From an uncultured Porphyromonadaceae bacterium (GTDB lineage: Bacteria; Bacteroidota; Bacteroidia; Bacteroidales; Muribaculaceae): DNA of 27,760 nt. Position numbers and translations under genes: made by a program. The notes below the pieces were generated by a model that searched no databases, had not been told where the DNA came from, and was given only the letters and a program-made list of their open reading frames with translations. Shown piece after piece: positions 1 through 8,270 of the stretch; within the stretch, counting starts at the first letter, position 1, and every line of letters begins with the position of its first letter. The stretch spans positions 1 to 27,760 of the forward strand of contig CAMWUZ010000003.1 in NCBI GenBank assembly GCA_947177595.1, in the 5' to 3' direction.

Positions 1-90
1 TCTTTTCGTCAAGACAGATTGACTTCTTAGCTTAATAACTCAATTCCTTTCAACAAATAGATGCCACGTTGCTATATGTGATGACTAAAC

Positions 91-2004
91 CTATACTAAA
101 TTTGTAACTATTTCAACTAATGATATGCCTTTGCGAGGATCTATTATATTGTCATATGAAGTCATGTAATCAATTTTTGCACGAGCGGATAAATCTTTTA
201 AGAATCTTCTAAGTCTTCCAATTCTATTACTCCAAGATGGTAAATTGCAATATGTAACCTTTATATCGGGATTTGCATAATATATTGTATTATGATATAC
301 CACAACAGAGAATCTTTCAAGGAATGTAAAGTCGGCAGATATTATACCTTTCTCGGTTGTAATTTCAAAATGATAACTATCGTAACCTATTTGACTGGGT
401 AAAATTACATCTTTAACTCTTACTTGCTGTAACTCCTCTACGTCTTTTAACAATGAAATAAGTTCTCCTCTATACAAGGGTGTCTTTAAATCATCATGAG
501 AGAAAGGATTAAGAATTCGTTCTCTGTATGTATCTAAATTATTGAATGGCAGTGATATTTGGAAATATTCATTGAGTTTTGCCCCTTGGCTAATCATGCC
601 ATGTAATGTAAGAAACTGATGGGTTCCATCATCGTTTACGCTATATAGCCAGTTCTCTGGCAATAGTCTTTTCATTATGGCCTCACATTCTTTTCGTAAA
701 GAATTAGCAGCCGCTGGAAAATCAAATGATTTGATATGTTTATGGGCTTGCTCCAAATAATTACTGTGTTCTATAATTACTGGCACAGGAACCTCTTCAT
801 TATCATAGCCTTCATATTTAGAATATAACTCATAACATTTCCATATCTCATTTTCTTCAACTTTATTTCTAATTAAGTTGTACAACCCTCTATCATGAGT
901 CATGATGATTAATTGTTTATCCCTTTTTTCATAATCAAGGATTACGTCAATAACCTTTATGCGATTACACATATCTAAGCTAACCAATAAGTCATCAATA
1001 ATTAGCATCTCCGCACAATCAGGCATATCGGAAATCATCATTTCATATATGGCTAATCTCATTGCTAAAGCAACAACAGTTAGTTTAGCTTCATTGAAAA
1101 ATGATCTAGGATGATATATTGCTCTGGTATCTTTTACTACTTTATGATTCAACTGAGCTGACAGGATAATCTTTGGTCTATGAATCTTCCCATCTTTTGC
1201 CTTTGTTGTTCCATGCTTGATTTTATTAAAATCAGCACCAATGAAGTGATAAGAGAGAGATATGGGTAAATTGAATATTTTTAATAACTTATCATTTACT
1301 CTGTGCGTAATTTCTCTTAAACGCCCCATTAGTTCACCATTAAAATCCTCTATAAGGGTCTTAAATTGCTTATACTGATGAGTATTTTCGAGTACTGATG
1401 ATTTCTTTGAGGAGCTATGAGGAATTATTGTAGAATTGTTATGACAGCGTATAATGTATCTCCACCATCCTTCAGCCGTACTGGTTTGATTGTAAGTGTC
1501 ACCGTCAATTAGTTCATGTACTTTTGTGAATTCTAGGAATGGGAATATTTCTTTTTCGAAAATAGGAAATACATCATTTTGTTCACTATTTTTGAATTCG
1601 AAAAGTGAAGATAGGAATTTATAATTCATAAATCCTGATGCGGCGGCAGTAAATCGCATGAAGTTATCCGAAGTTCCTAAAGTATTAGTGACGTAAATCG
1701 AATTTTCAAATGTTTTAGTCCGTCCATCTGTATGTTTAAATTCGATACGTATTCCTGAATAACTATTATCCGAAAAACGATTTCTTAAATTCTCGGGATG
1801 CTCGGCATCAAAATATTTAGAAGCAATAGAGGCATTGGGTTTTAAGCAACTTTGAAGAATAGTATATAAACTCCAATATAAGGAACTTTTTCCACTCCCG
1901 TTCTCACCGTAAATTAAAATATTTTTACAGTCTACAGGAAGGATAAATTCTTCACAGAAAAACTTGAAATTTTGTATTGTAAGTTTATTTAGCCTCCAGT
2001 CCAT
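91..2004 (-). CDS. ABC-type ATPase with candidate HEPN-like C-terminal domain (putative defence effector)
   Basis: 637 aa, SMC/RecF-like ABC ATPase. Walker A is GENGSGKSS at residues 33-41, a signature-like stretch (SFFNEAKLTVVALA) lies at 301-314, Walker B LIIDD at 334-338 and a switch-type MTHD at 368-371. After about residue 415 the protein becomes helical: the segment 417-448 has the A..D...A...LR...E...K.LL spacing seen in HEPN-domain first helices, and R496-x6-H503 (RILNPFSH) fits the RX4-6H catalytic motif of HEPN RNases. The ATPase call is firm; the HEPN call is inference from motif spacing. Such ATPase-effector fusions are familiar in anti-phage abortive infection (compare RloC and PrrC in general design), but I cannot assign it to a named system. 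Its ATG overlaps the upstream gene by 20 bp, so the two are probably translationally coupled. The gene is A+T-rich compared with the backbone, consistent with transfer. It ends in TAG 90 bp from the window edge; no clear terminator is visible there. Confidence 0.8.
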   Translation of the reverse strand: MDWRLNKLTIQNFKFFCEEFILPVDCKNILIYGENGSGKSSLYWSLYTILQSCLKPNASIASKYFDAEHPENLRNRFSDNSYSGIRIEFKHTDGRTKTFENSIYVTNTLGTSDNFMRFTAAASGFMNYKFLSSLFEFKNSEQNDVFPIFEKEIFPFLEFTKVHELIDGDTYNQTSTAEGWWRYIIRCHNNSTIIPHSSSKKSSVLENTHQYKQFKTLIEDFNGELMGRLREITHRVNDKLLKIFNLPISLSYHFIGADFNKIKHGTTKAKDGKIHRPKIILSAQLNHKVVKDTRAIYHPRSFFNEAKLTVVALAMRLAIYEMMISDMPDCAEMLIIDDLLVSLDMCNRIKVIDVILDYEKRDKQLIIMTHDRGLYNLIRNKVEENEIWKCYELYSKYEGYDNEEVPVPVIIEHSNYLEQAHKHIKSFDFPAAANSLRKECEAIMKRLLPENWLYSVNDDGTHQFLTLHGMISQGAKLNEYFQISLPFNNLDTYRERILNPFSHDDLKTPLYRGELISLLKDVEELQQVRVKDVILPSQIGYDSYHFEITTEKGIISADFTFLERFSVVVYHNTIYYANPDIKVTYCNLPSWSNRIGRLRRFLKDLSARAKIDYMTSYDNIIDPRKGISLVEIVTNLV

Positions 2005-2644
2005 TTTGGATTACTTGTTGAAATGAGCTTAAAAGAAGTTGAAATCGCTTTACATTATTTAATAACAAGTTATCTGGAAGCATAATATTGTCGAAAAGTG
2101 CATTCAAATCATAACCTATTTGATCTACTAGATTTTTCCAATTGGTTAAAATACAAATCTTAAAATCTTGCATGATATTATATTGATGCAGCTCAAAAGA
2201 AAGCGCAAGTCTAATTGATGAGAATATATCTAATTTCAGCAGTGAAATGTCATCCTTTTCCTCATTGTAGTATATTTGCTGAAAATAATTCTCAATTAAA
2301 GAATAGTATTTAATTAGGGACATATCTCCCATCGGGATCTTCAACGATGAAATCATTGATTTTGACACTCTATATTTTTTCCCTCGAGTTATATTAGACC
2401 CCAAAATCCTTTTGAGTGTCATGGGATCATTTAACATAAAAGCAAAGTAACCCAATATCTCAGGGTTATCTAATTCCAACACCCACTTTCCTGATAATTG
2501 TTTATCTAATAGGCTGAAAGCTATATTAAAATTACCCAACGCAAGATTTTTGTCAATAGTTATCATAGAAGATGATGGACTACTGTTTATTTTTGCGCTA
2601 TCCGAAGATGTTACCGAGTATTTGATATATGGAAGAGTATCCAT
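1985..2644 (-). CDS. Uncharacterised protein resembling a half HsdS/target-recognition domain
   Basis: 219 aa from the ATG at 2644. A longer frame starting with TTG at 2683 is unlikely because the -7 promoter box covers that codon. I do not recognise the protein with certainty. Residues 53-125 read like the C-terminal part of a type I specificity-subunit target-recognition domain: WVLELDNPEILGYFAFMLN, then an arginine/glycine segment (ITRGKKYRVSKSMIS), then LKIP, a proline-ending strand as in 'xxIPlP', followed by a helix. The remaining 90 residues are helical and hydrophobic. If real, this is a half-sized S-like protein with one recognition domain. It sits first in a two-gene unit and overlaps the ABC ATPase by 20 bp, suggesting that it could be the sensor or targeting partner of that enzyme. 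The specificity-domain call is inference from pattern only. Confidence 0.65.
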   Translation of the reverse strand: MDTLPYIKYSVTSSDSAKINSSPSSSMITIDKNLALGNFNIAFSLLDKQLSGKWVLELDNPEILGYFAFMLNDPMTLKRILGSNITRGKKYRVSKSMISSLKIPMGDMSLIKYYSLIENYFQQIYYNEEKDDISLLKLDIFSSIRLALSFELHQYNIMQDFKICILTNWKNLVDQIGYDLNALFDNIMLPDNLLLNNVKRFQLLLSSFQQVIQNGLEAK

Positions 2645-2680
2645 TAGCTTGTCCTTGTTAAATGATATGCAATTAAACTG

Positions 2681-2712
2681 CAAAGTTAGTCATTTCTAAT
2701 TAATTATGCAAC
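2681..2712 (-). promoter_or_regulatory. Bacteroidales-type promoter for the TRD-like/ABC ATPase pair
   Basis: On the minus strand the -33 element GTTG (2709-2712) is followed by exactly 20 nt and then TAACTTTG (2681-2688), matching the TAnnTTTG -7 box. Transcription would start near 2674, about 30 nt before the ATG at 2644. This sets the start codon of the 219-aa gene and makes the last two genes of the island a separate transcription unit. Confidence 0.7.
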
Positions 2713-2800
2713 CTCGTTTGAGATTCTGTCCATTCTGTCCATCGTAAGCGTTGTCAATGTATCCTATTGTCTATCGTTATAATTGCGCTTAATGGCCATT

Positions 2801-2897
2801 TTCTAGTCGTAATTACGACTACTAGTCATCCACTAGTCGTATTTTTTTCTTACTAGTCGTAATTTGGATACCATAAGCGATTTCTAGTCGTAATTAC
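2801..2897. repeat. Cluster of TAGTCGTAATTAC repeats over the 3' end of the AlbA_2 gene
   Basis: The 16-mer TTCTAGTCGTAATTAC occurs identically at 2801-2816 and 2882-2897. The shorter ACTAGTCGTA occurs at 2831-2841 and 2852-2861, and ACTAGTCAT at 2821-2829. AGTCGTAATTACGACT at 2805-2820 is a perfect 16-bp palindrome. Read on the minus strand the unit is ATTACGACTAG, which encodes the NYD-stop end of the adjacent gene and also part of its internal VITTRN. The cluster therefore straddles coding and non-coding DNA and continues past the stop codon. Confidence 0.75.
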
Positions 2898-4517
2898 TCC
2901 AGCTGACGACAGTTCGTTAAGGACATTTCCGATTACTCGTAGGTTCTGTTCCTTGGTGTTGCGGCTGGGGAGGGTACCTTCAAGGTATTCCATGATGGCA
3001 TCGCGTTTGGCTCCGTCGGTTCCGGCATTTTGGATGTATTGCAGAATCATCTGTTTGATTTTGTCACGTTCAAGGCCTTTGACTTTCGTATAGCCCGTGA
3101 GCTGTTTGGAGGCTTTGGCTACACCGAGAGAGATAGTGTAGTTGGGTGCTTCGCCCTCAATCAGTCCGCGTTTCAGCAGGTTTTGCGCGATTTCCTCATC
3201 TATGCGATGTCCTTTTTGGATGGCATCGAGAGAGATGCAATCGTGCAGGGTGAGGTTGGAGTTTTCTTTGAGGAGCTTGGTATAGCGTTCATTGATGGTG
3301 TTGCCATAAATGCGCACTGCAACCTCCTTCTTCTCGTTGTCAATCTCATAATCGGGCATCGGGAAGCGGCGTTCCATCTGATTGGTAAACATCTTTTTGA
3401 TACCACGGCTTACGGTGTCAATCATATTGAAATGTACCATCGCGCGGCATAGACATGTGTTGCGGAAGAAACGCTGAGGACCCTGCGTCTCCAATGCGTT
3501 CTCCAACGTGCCGGGAATGAACGATCCGCCGTTAGCGTAATATAGGAAACTGGGATTTTCCACCAAATTGATGCGCTGCTGGAGGGTATAATCCTGATGG
3601 GCGATACAGTTATGTAGTGCCTCACGGATTGTGTAGTCATCATATTGCTTCATGGTGTCGGGAAAAAGCGTTCCGCCCGGCATTTCGCGCAACGTCAGAT
3701 TATGGATTTTGGCAAGAATTTCATCAACCGTCAGAATGAAAGGCACGGAGAAATGCTCGTAATCGACCACGTCTTTCTTCTCATCGCGCAAAGTCCACGT
3801 CACTTCCGCAACTGCCGGACGCAGCTTGATGTCAGAAAACATCTTGCCGAGCAAAATGATGGCAGCGCGGCGCAACTTGCCGTCAACCATAAGCTCGCAC
3901 TTGCTCAGGAATTCTTCCGTTGACCATTTATTGACCTCTTCCGCCGGAATTCGGTTATGCACCTTCTTGAACATCATTTTGGCTTTGGCGATAGCTACCT
4001 CATCAAGGTCATCAATCGTGGCGTTCGGCACAATCTCTGCCGACCAGTCCGGCTCGGGCGTCTGATGCCGTATTTCATCCTGCTTTGACTGATTCAACGG
4101 TTTAAGACTCTCGCCGTCGCGCCCATAAGCAATCCCTTTCCACTTCATCACGATATTGCGTGGCGAAGCCGGAATCTTGAACATAAGGACGCGCTTACCC
4201 TCAACCGCTATCGGCACAATCTCGCGGAAAGTCTGCCCGTCGGTCGTATGCTGAGAAAAATCGTGTTTGAGCTTATTGAGAGCACCTTCGCCATCCTTGA
4301 ACGAAGTGCCGACAACCGCATGCTTCTTCTCGTCATAGCCGAAAATCAGCCACGCGAACTCCAGCCCGCGCAAATTCGCTTCATTGCTCAACGCCGAGAA
4401 ATACTTGCCCAAGTCATCGAAGTCGAAACTATTCTCCGCCCTCTTAAACTCTACTACCTCACTCTCAGGTCTAAGTATGAGACTATTGAATATATTGATA
4501 TATTGTTCCTTTTTCAT
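2853..4517 (-). CDS. AlbA_2 (Schlafen-like) and RecG-type ATP-binding protein
   Basis: 554 aa. The start is the ATG at 4517; a GTG-initiated extension to 4580 would overlap abiH by 56 bp and adds no recognisable sequence. The N-terminal AlbA_2 putative nucleic-acid-binding domain spans about residues 15-150 (ESEVVEFKRAENSFDFDD, then a LSNEAN..G.EFAWLIFGYD segment). A GHKL-like HATPase_c_4 domain of the RecG-related regulator family follows at about 290-370 (REALHNCIAHQDY at 298-310, then YANGGSFIPGTLE). The C-terminus is probably a winged helix ending at NYD. Members of this family often accompany Bacteroidales restriction and abortive-infection genes, where their role is unclear (regulator or effector). 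It lies 7 bp after abiH, so it is probably the last gene of the long hsd operon. Its codon and GC content is higher than that of its AT-rich neighbours. Confidence 0.85.
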   Translation of the reverse strand: MKKEQYINIFNSLILRPESEVVEFKRAENSFDFDDLGKYFSALSNEANLRGLEFAWLIFGYDEKKHAVVGTSFKDGEGALNKLKHDFSQHTTDGQTFREIVPIAVEGKRVLMFKIPASPRNIVMKWKGIAYGRDGESLKPLNQSKQDEIRHQTPEPDWSAEIVPNATIDDLDEVAIAKAKMMFKKVHNRIPAEEVNKWSTEEFLSKCELMVDGKLRRAAIILLGKMFSDIKLRPAVAEVTWTLRDEKKDVVDYEHFSVPFILTVDEILAKIHNLTLREMPGGTLFPDTMKQYDDYTIREALHNCIAHQDYTLQQRINLVENPSFLYYANGGSFIPGTLENALETQGPQRFFRNTCLCRAMVHFNMIDTVSRGIKKMFTNQMERRFPMPDYEIDNEKKEVAVRIYGNTINERYTKLLKENSNLTLHDCISLDAIQKGHRIDEEIAQNLLKRGLIEGEAPNYTISLGVAKASKQLTGYTKVKGLERDKIKQMILQYIQNAGTDGAKRDAIMEYLEGTLPSRNTKEQNLRVIGNVLNELSSAGVITTRNRLWYPNYD

Positions 4518-4524
4518 AATAAGT

Positions 4525-5778
4525 TTATCTTTTGACTTGAGGTAACGGTTCACAGAAGGTTTTATTAACAACGCGGTCACGCATCAATTTCATATCGGTA
4601 AAATTACGGCAAATATTCTGCACAATCTCCATATAATTATCTGAGCCATCCTCTTTTTGATAATAATACGGTTTTATTGAAACGCAATTCTTGTGCTCAA
4701 ATAACGTATTTAGCAAAGTACGGTCAGAATTACCACAAGAATGTCCCATAATATACACCTGATATGGCGCAGATTCAATAAACCTGAGCAAGTCTCGATA
4801 ATTACTTGATTCTAAATATTTAATAGACTTGATATTATTTAGATTTTCTTTATCCGTCTGTTTTAGCAATTCTTTGTAATCATCATCAAGCTCATCGCCA
4901 TATTCAAATATAATACTATCTGGATTACTTAAGTCGCCATGAATATGATTCACAGTAGAAACTTTTGTTGTTCCGTATATATCCGCCACTCCCGTATAAT
5001 TATAATTTAGGAATAATATATTCTCAGGAAGAATTAAATCTTTCAAATATACATCTTCAATATTTGTTGCATCAGGGAATTGTGCTAATCGCTTGATGTC
5101 AATGGTCATATAGTGCCTTGTGTGACCATCAATACCATATCGACATAGTAATCGCTGATACTCATTATCTGCACCATCAATAAGACATCTCACGTAATCG
5201 TAATACTTGAGAATCTGGGATATACAGATATCATTTTTGCGTATTCTACCATAAATTTGTTGATGGATTCGTTCATCGCATTTTATCTCAACAGATGTAA
5301 CAAATGAAAGGTATTCGGCTAATAAATTTTGGACCTGACGCAGTTGACAATTTAACTCAGAGATTGTGTAATTACAATTTTCGGGCCTTAAAACGGCATC
5401 GCGTAATAAATTATAATACTCCCGTTCAATATCAACCCAACCCTTGCTTTCAATGGCTTCACAAATCCTAGAGAAAAATACACTGTTAATACAGAAATCA
5501 CACATTTCTTTATCATTAATGGCGATCTCGACTAGTTCTCTATCGCTGTATTGCTTGAAAAGAATTTGGTAACGATAACCCCATACCAAATACCATCCAG
5601 CCAATCCAATATTCTCTTTTAGCCTAAAGGAACAAAACATGTCCTCTGCAAACTTTCCAGAGTAGGAGCGCAACCTTTGTCCCCATTGCTCCCAATACCA
5701 GTTTATGAAATCTTCATATCTGGTAGGGAGACTATGAGCTAAATCAAATCCATTGCCTATAATTACCACTCTATTCAT
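4525..5778 (-). CDS. abiH: AbiH family abortive infection protein
   Basis: 417 aa. The N-terminus VVIIGNGFDLAHSLPTRYEDF (the GNGFDL motif is residues 8-13) is the hallmark of the AbiH family, first known from a lactococcal abortive-infection gene. Further conserved blocks are LFLNYNYTG near 256-263, NHIHGDLSNP at 277-286 and YIMGHSCGNSD at 342-352, which resemble the nucleotide-binding and HG motifs of SIR2-like proteins. The central part is helical. I infer a phage-triggered growth-arrest role; neither the trigger nor the chemistry can be read from the sequence. It is somewhat longer than the lactococcal protein. It starts 45 bp after the DUF3732 ATPase stop with no promoter-like sequence in the gap, so it is probably cotranscribed with the upstream defence genes. 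Confidence 0.88.
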   Translation of the reverse strand: MNRVVIIGNGFDLAHSLPTRYEDFINWYWEQWGQRLRSYSGKFAEDMFCSFRLKENIGLAGWYLVWGYRYQILFKQYSDRELVEIAINDKEMCDFCINSVFFSRICEAIESKGWVDIEREYYNLLRDAVLRPENCNYTISELNCQLRQVQNLLAEYLSFVTSVEIKCDERIHQQIYGRIRKNDICISQILKYYDYVRCLIDGADNEYQRLLCRYGIDGHTRHYMTIDIKRLAQFPDATNIEDVYLKDLILPENILFLNYNYTGVADIYGTTKVSTVNHIHGDLSNPDSIIFEYGDELDDDYKELLKQTDKENLNNIKSIKYLESSNYRDLLRFIESAPYQVYIMGHSCGNSDRTLLNTLFEHKNCVSIKPYYYQKEDGSDNYMEIVQNICRNFTDMKLMRDRVVNKTFCEPLPQVKR

Positions 5779-5823
5779 ATTGTTCTTTAATGTATAGATT
5801 GTTGGTGTTGAAGGACTCGAAAA

Positions 5824-7812
5824 TTATTTAATATTACTCGTCAATTTAGAAACATCAATTAGTCCATCAGCTTTATCTCTCCAACGAGCCTTGACATAAT
5901 TTTCAAAGGTATAACCATCTAATACAAGATTATCTGCATGATCTGATATGATAATCTGCGGCTTAATTCCATACTGACTGTATAATTCATCTATGAATGT
6001 CAATATTTTAGAATATAGATTTGCGACTTGTAGTAAATCTTCGTCAGCATCTTCTCCTCCTTTTAGGGCGGCTGCATCAAACTCAACCTTAACATCATTC
6101 TGTACGGGGAAGTAAACCTGACTCGGTTGATCAATAAAAAGAATCGGAGGAATAAGACAGGCCTTCTCGCTCACAAATAATTTAAGTAGTGAAAGGAATA
6201 GGCAAATGTGTGAGTATAACCAGTTTGCACCACTACCCATAGAACTCAGGTAAACCTTTTCGCCGTCTAATGTACAGAACAATTCAAATCGTTGAATATC
6301 AAACTCAAGATTTATTGGACTATGTTCAAACGAAAACTGAGGAGCTAGTATATTCATGGAGCTATTTATACTTTTGGCAACCTGAAGCATTCGTTCACTT
6401 AGATTATAGTGCTCCTTAATATAGTTCTCAATTTGATCCTTTTCTTGCAAATATTCGTTTTTCTCTGCTTCCCAATCGTTTTTCCCTTCACTAATAATCC
6501 ACAATAGTTCATTTTGTACATTGGAAAGTATAAGAGCAGCCTGTTCATCCAAAGAACGATTCTTTTGGAGTTTAGTATTGATTTCTTTAATCGAGGCTAT
6601 TCTCTGAGCGATTTCCTTAATTTGATTATCAATAGAACTTATTTTATCCATTAGTTCTTTCCTTTTAGGAAGATAACTTTTGAACAAGGGTTGAGTTTCA
6701 CGAAGTTCTTTATTTAACCAGTTGATTGCTCTTGTGAGAGAATTTTCCGCATTTTGAGTTGAGTCAGATAGCTTCCCACAAAATGGACAACAAGAAACCT
6801 GTTTATACGCCTGTGTTATCGGTTTGACTTCTGATATTTTATCACGGTAGTCTCGAATTGTCCTAATAGAAGAATTGATATCACTCAGTCTTAAAACTAA
6901 ATCTCTTTTTTCTCCTAATAATTCATTTTGACGAAGTCGTAATCTGTCATATGTCTGTTGATAAGACATAGACTCCGTATTTATCTGAGGAACATAATCT
7001 GCAAGCTTATCGCGATATAGCGCGGGTTTGTGAAGGAGTTGTTCACTTGGAGTATTAGGAAATAATTCTTGGCCAGTTATAGAATGATATTGCTCTCGCT
7101 GCTCTTCTATGTAAGGAATATGGCTCTGAAGTTGTTGGTTAAATGAGGAAATACTTCTTTCAATGCCTTTTATATGATTATTAAGTTCATCAACCTTTTG
7201 CATTAAAATAAAGTAGTTCTGATCCACAAGACCAAGGAATATTTTAAATTCCTCTATTACCCGTTCTCGTCTTTCAGAGTCGTCAAACCGATAAAATAAG
7301 GCTTGATTATTAGCGATAAGATTTTGATGTTGGAGCATAAATGGCATCATATTTCGTACAGAAGGATGTCCTTTTTTCTTTTTTAGTTTGTCTTGATCTG
7401 TTGTGTCTATATCGGAGATTGTCAGACCGAAAATACTACCAATCTCACGAATATACTCATCCAAAGGAATGAAATACTCTTGTGAAAAATACTCATTAGC
7501 AAATGAGTTGATTGGCATAAGGATTGACTCAAACTTAATGAAGCCCTGACTATTCTTATTTTCTTCTCTAGCAAGTGTTATAAATTTATCATTTACATTT
7601 AGTACAAGAAAATATAGCTTTGCTGAGGTAGAAATAACACCGTGAGGGATATTATTCCTTTTAGCTCCCATGCAATAATCAAAGATATTTATTATAGCAC
7701 TTTTGCCTGTAGACGAGCGTCCTGTAATGATGTTCAAACCCTCATCCAAAGATAACCCATGGATATTATTAGATTTGTCTAAAATTCCGATATATTTTAT
7801 ATATACTCTCAT
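5824..7812 (-). CDS. DUF3732 ABC ATPase of an ABC three-component (ABC-3C) system
   Basis: 662 aa, Rad50/SMC-like. Walker A is GRSSTGKS at residues 31-38. Two long coiled-coil arms (about 185-335 and 360-480) flank a zinc-hook-like CCPFCG at 341-346. The ABC signature (YLSSMGSGAN, 521-530) and Walker B with D-loop (ILFIDQPSQVYFP, 557-569) follow, and a switch-like region (IIISDHADN) lies near the C-terminus. The FIDQPSQVYFP block and the short GGEDADED acidic loop after it are typical of DUF3732. In known ABC-3C operons this ATPase is the third gene and is thought to control an effector in response to invading nucleic acid; that role is taken from comparative genomics, not shown here. Its ATG overlaps the stop of the middle component as ATGA, so the two are translationally coupled. 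Confidence 0.9.
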   Translation of the reverse strand: MRVYIKYIGILDKSNNIHGLSLDEGLNIITGRSSTGKSAIINIFDYCMGAKRNNIPHGVISTSAKLYFLVLNVNDKFITLAREENKNSQGFIKFESILMPINSFANEYFSQEYFIPLDEYIREIGSIFGLTISDIDTTDQDKLKKKKGHPSVRNMMPFMLQHQNLIANNQALFYRFDDSERRERVIEEFKIFLGLVDQNYFILMQKVDELNNHIKGIERSISSFNQQLQSHIPYIEEQREQYHSITGQELFPNTPSEQLLHKPALYRDKLADYVPQINTESMSYQQTYDRLRLRQNELLGEKRDLVLRLSDINSSIRTIRDYRDKISEVKPITQAYKQVSCCPFCGKLSDSTQNAENSLTRAINWLNKELRETQPLFKSYLPKRKELMDKISSIDNQIKEIAQRIASIKEINTKLQKNRSLDEQAALILSNVQNELLWIISEGKNDWEAEKNEYLQEKDQIENYIKEHYNLSERMLQVAKSINSSMNILAPQFSFEHSPINLEFDIQRFELFCTLDGEKVYLSSMGSGANWLYSHICLFLSLLKLFVSEKACLIPPILFIDQPSQVYFPVQNDVKVEFDAAALKGGEDADEDLLQVANLYSKILTFIDELYSQYGIKPQIIISDHADNLVLDGYTFENYVKARWRDKADGLIDVSKLTSNIK

Positions 7813-8270
7813 AGCTCCTTTATTCCGAATCCTATGTATGTGTTGACGATATTTTTAGTAAAGACTTTGTGCAACTGGGAGGCCAATTCAAATGCTTTAC
7901 CAAGATTATTTGATTTTGGTATTCCATAAACTTGATTTACAGTTATGGAGCACTCAGAGGCATTGAGCTTTAGCCAATTACTTTCTATCCCATACTGTAT
8001 GCATTCATTCGTAAGCATACGGTAATAGTTAAATCGTTCTTGAAAGCCCGCCATAATATCTTTATCTGTTATAATTCTTGACAATTTGGTTCTTGAATTG
8101 ATTCGTTTAATTGTATAAAATGGCGGATGTAAAAGTAATGGGAAAAGAAGGTAAGCATACAGCAGGTTCCCTTTCCGTAAAGGCATATTTTTATAAAATG
8201 AAACCAATAACGGCGTCAAAGTAAAGATATTACTTTCAAGACATTCGAAATTCTCTATAACTTCAATCAT
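7809..8270 (-). CDS. ABC-3C middle component
   Basis: 153 aa, small helical protein with no catalytic motif that I can see. Its N-terminus (NIFTLTPLLVSFYKNMP..KGNLLYAYLLFPLLLHP) and the arrangement of hydrophobic helices fit the 'three component ABC system middle component' families, which lie between effector and ATPase and probably bridge them. The hydrophobic stretch at about 35-52 is short and is more likely buried than membrane-spanning. It is locked by 4-bp ATGA overlaps to both neighbours (8267-8270 and 7809-7812), the tightest coupling in the island. The assignment depends as much on this position as on the sequence. Confidence 0.82.
   Translation of the reverse strand: MIEVIENFECLESNIFTLTPLLVSFYKNMPLRKGNLLYAYLLFPLLLHPPFYTIKRINSRTKLSRIITDKDIMAGFQERFNYYRMLTNECIQYGIESNWLKLNASECSITVNQVYGIPKSNNLGKAFELASQLHKVFTKNIVNTYIGFGIKEL

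Noticed and set aside
2801..2897. CRISPR array
   Set aside because: The repeats are 9-16 bp, spacers are irregular and mostly shorter than 20 bp, part of the array is coding, and no cas gene is present.
3030..4535. Several plus-strand open frames inside the AlbA_2 gene
   Set aside because: They are shadows of a clearly recognisable gene on the minus strand and show no motifs of their own.
4518..4580. GTG-initiated extension of the AlbA_2 protein overlapping abiH
   Set aside because: The extension is not protein-family-like and the ATG at 4517 lies 7 bp after the abiH stop, the normal operon spacing here.
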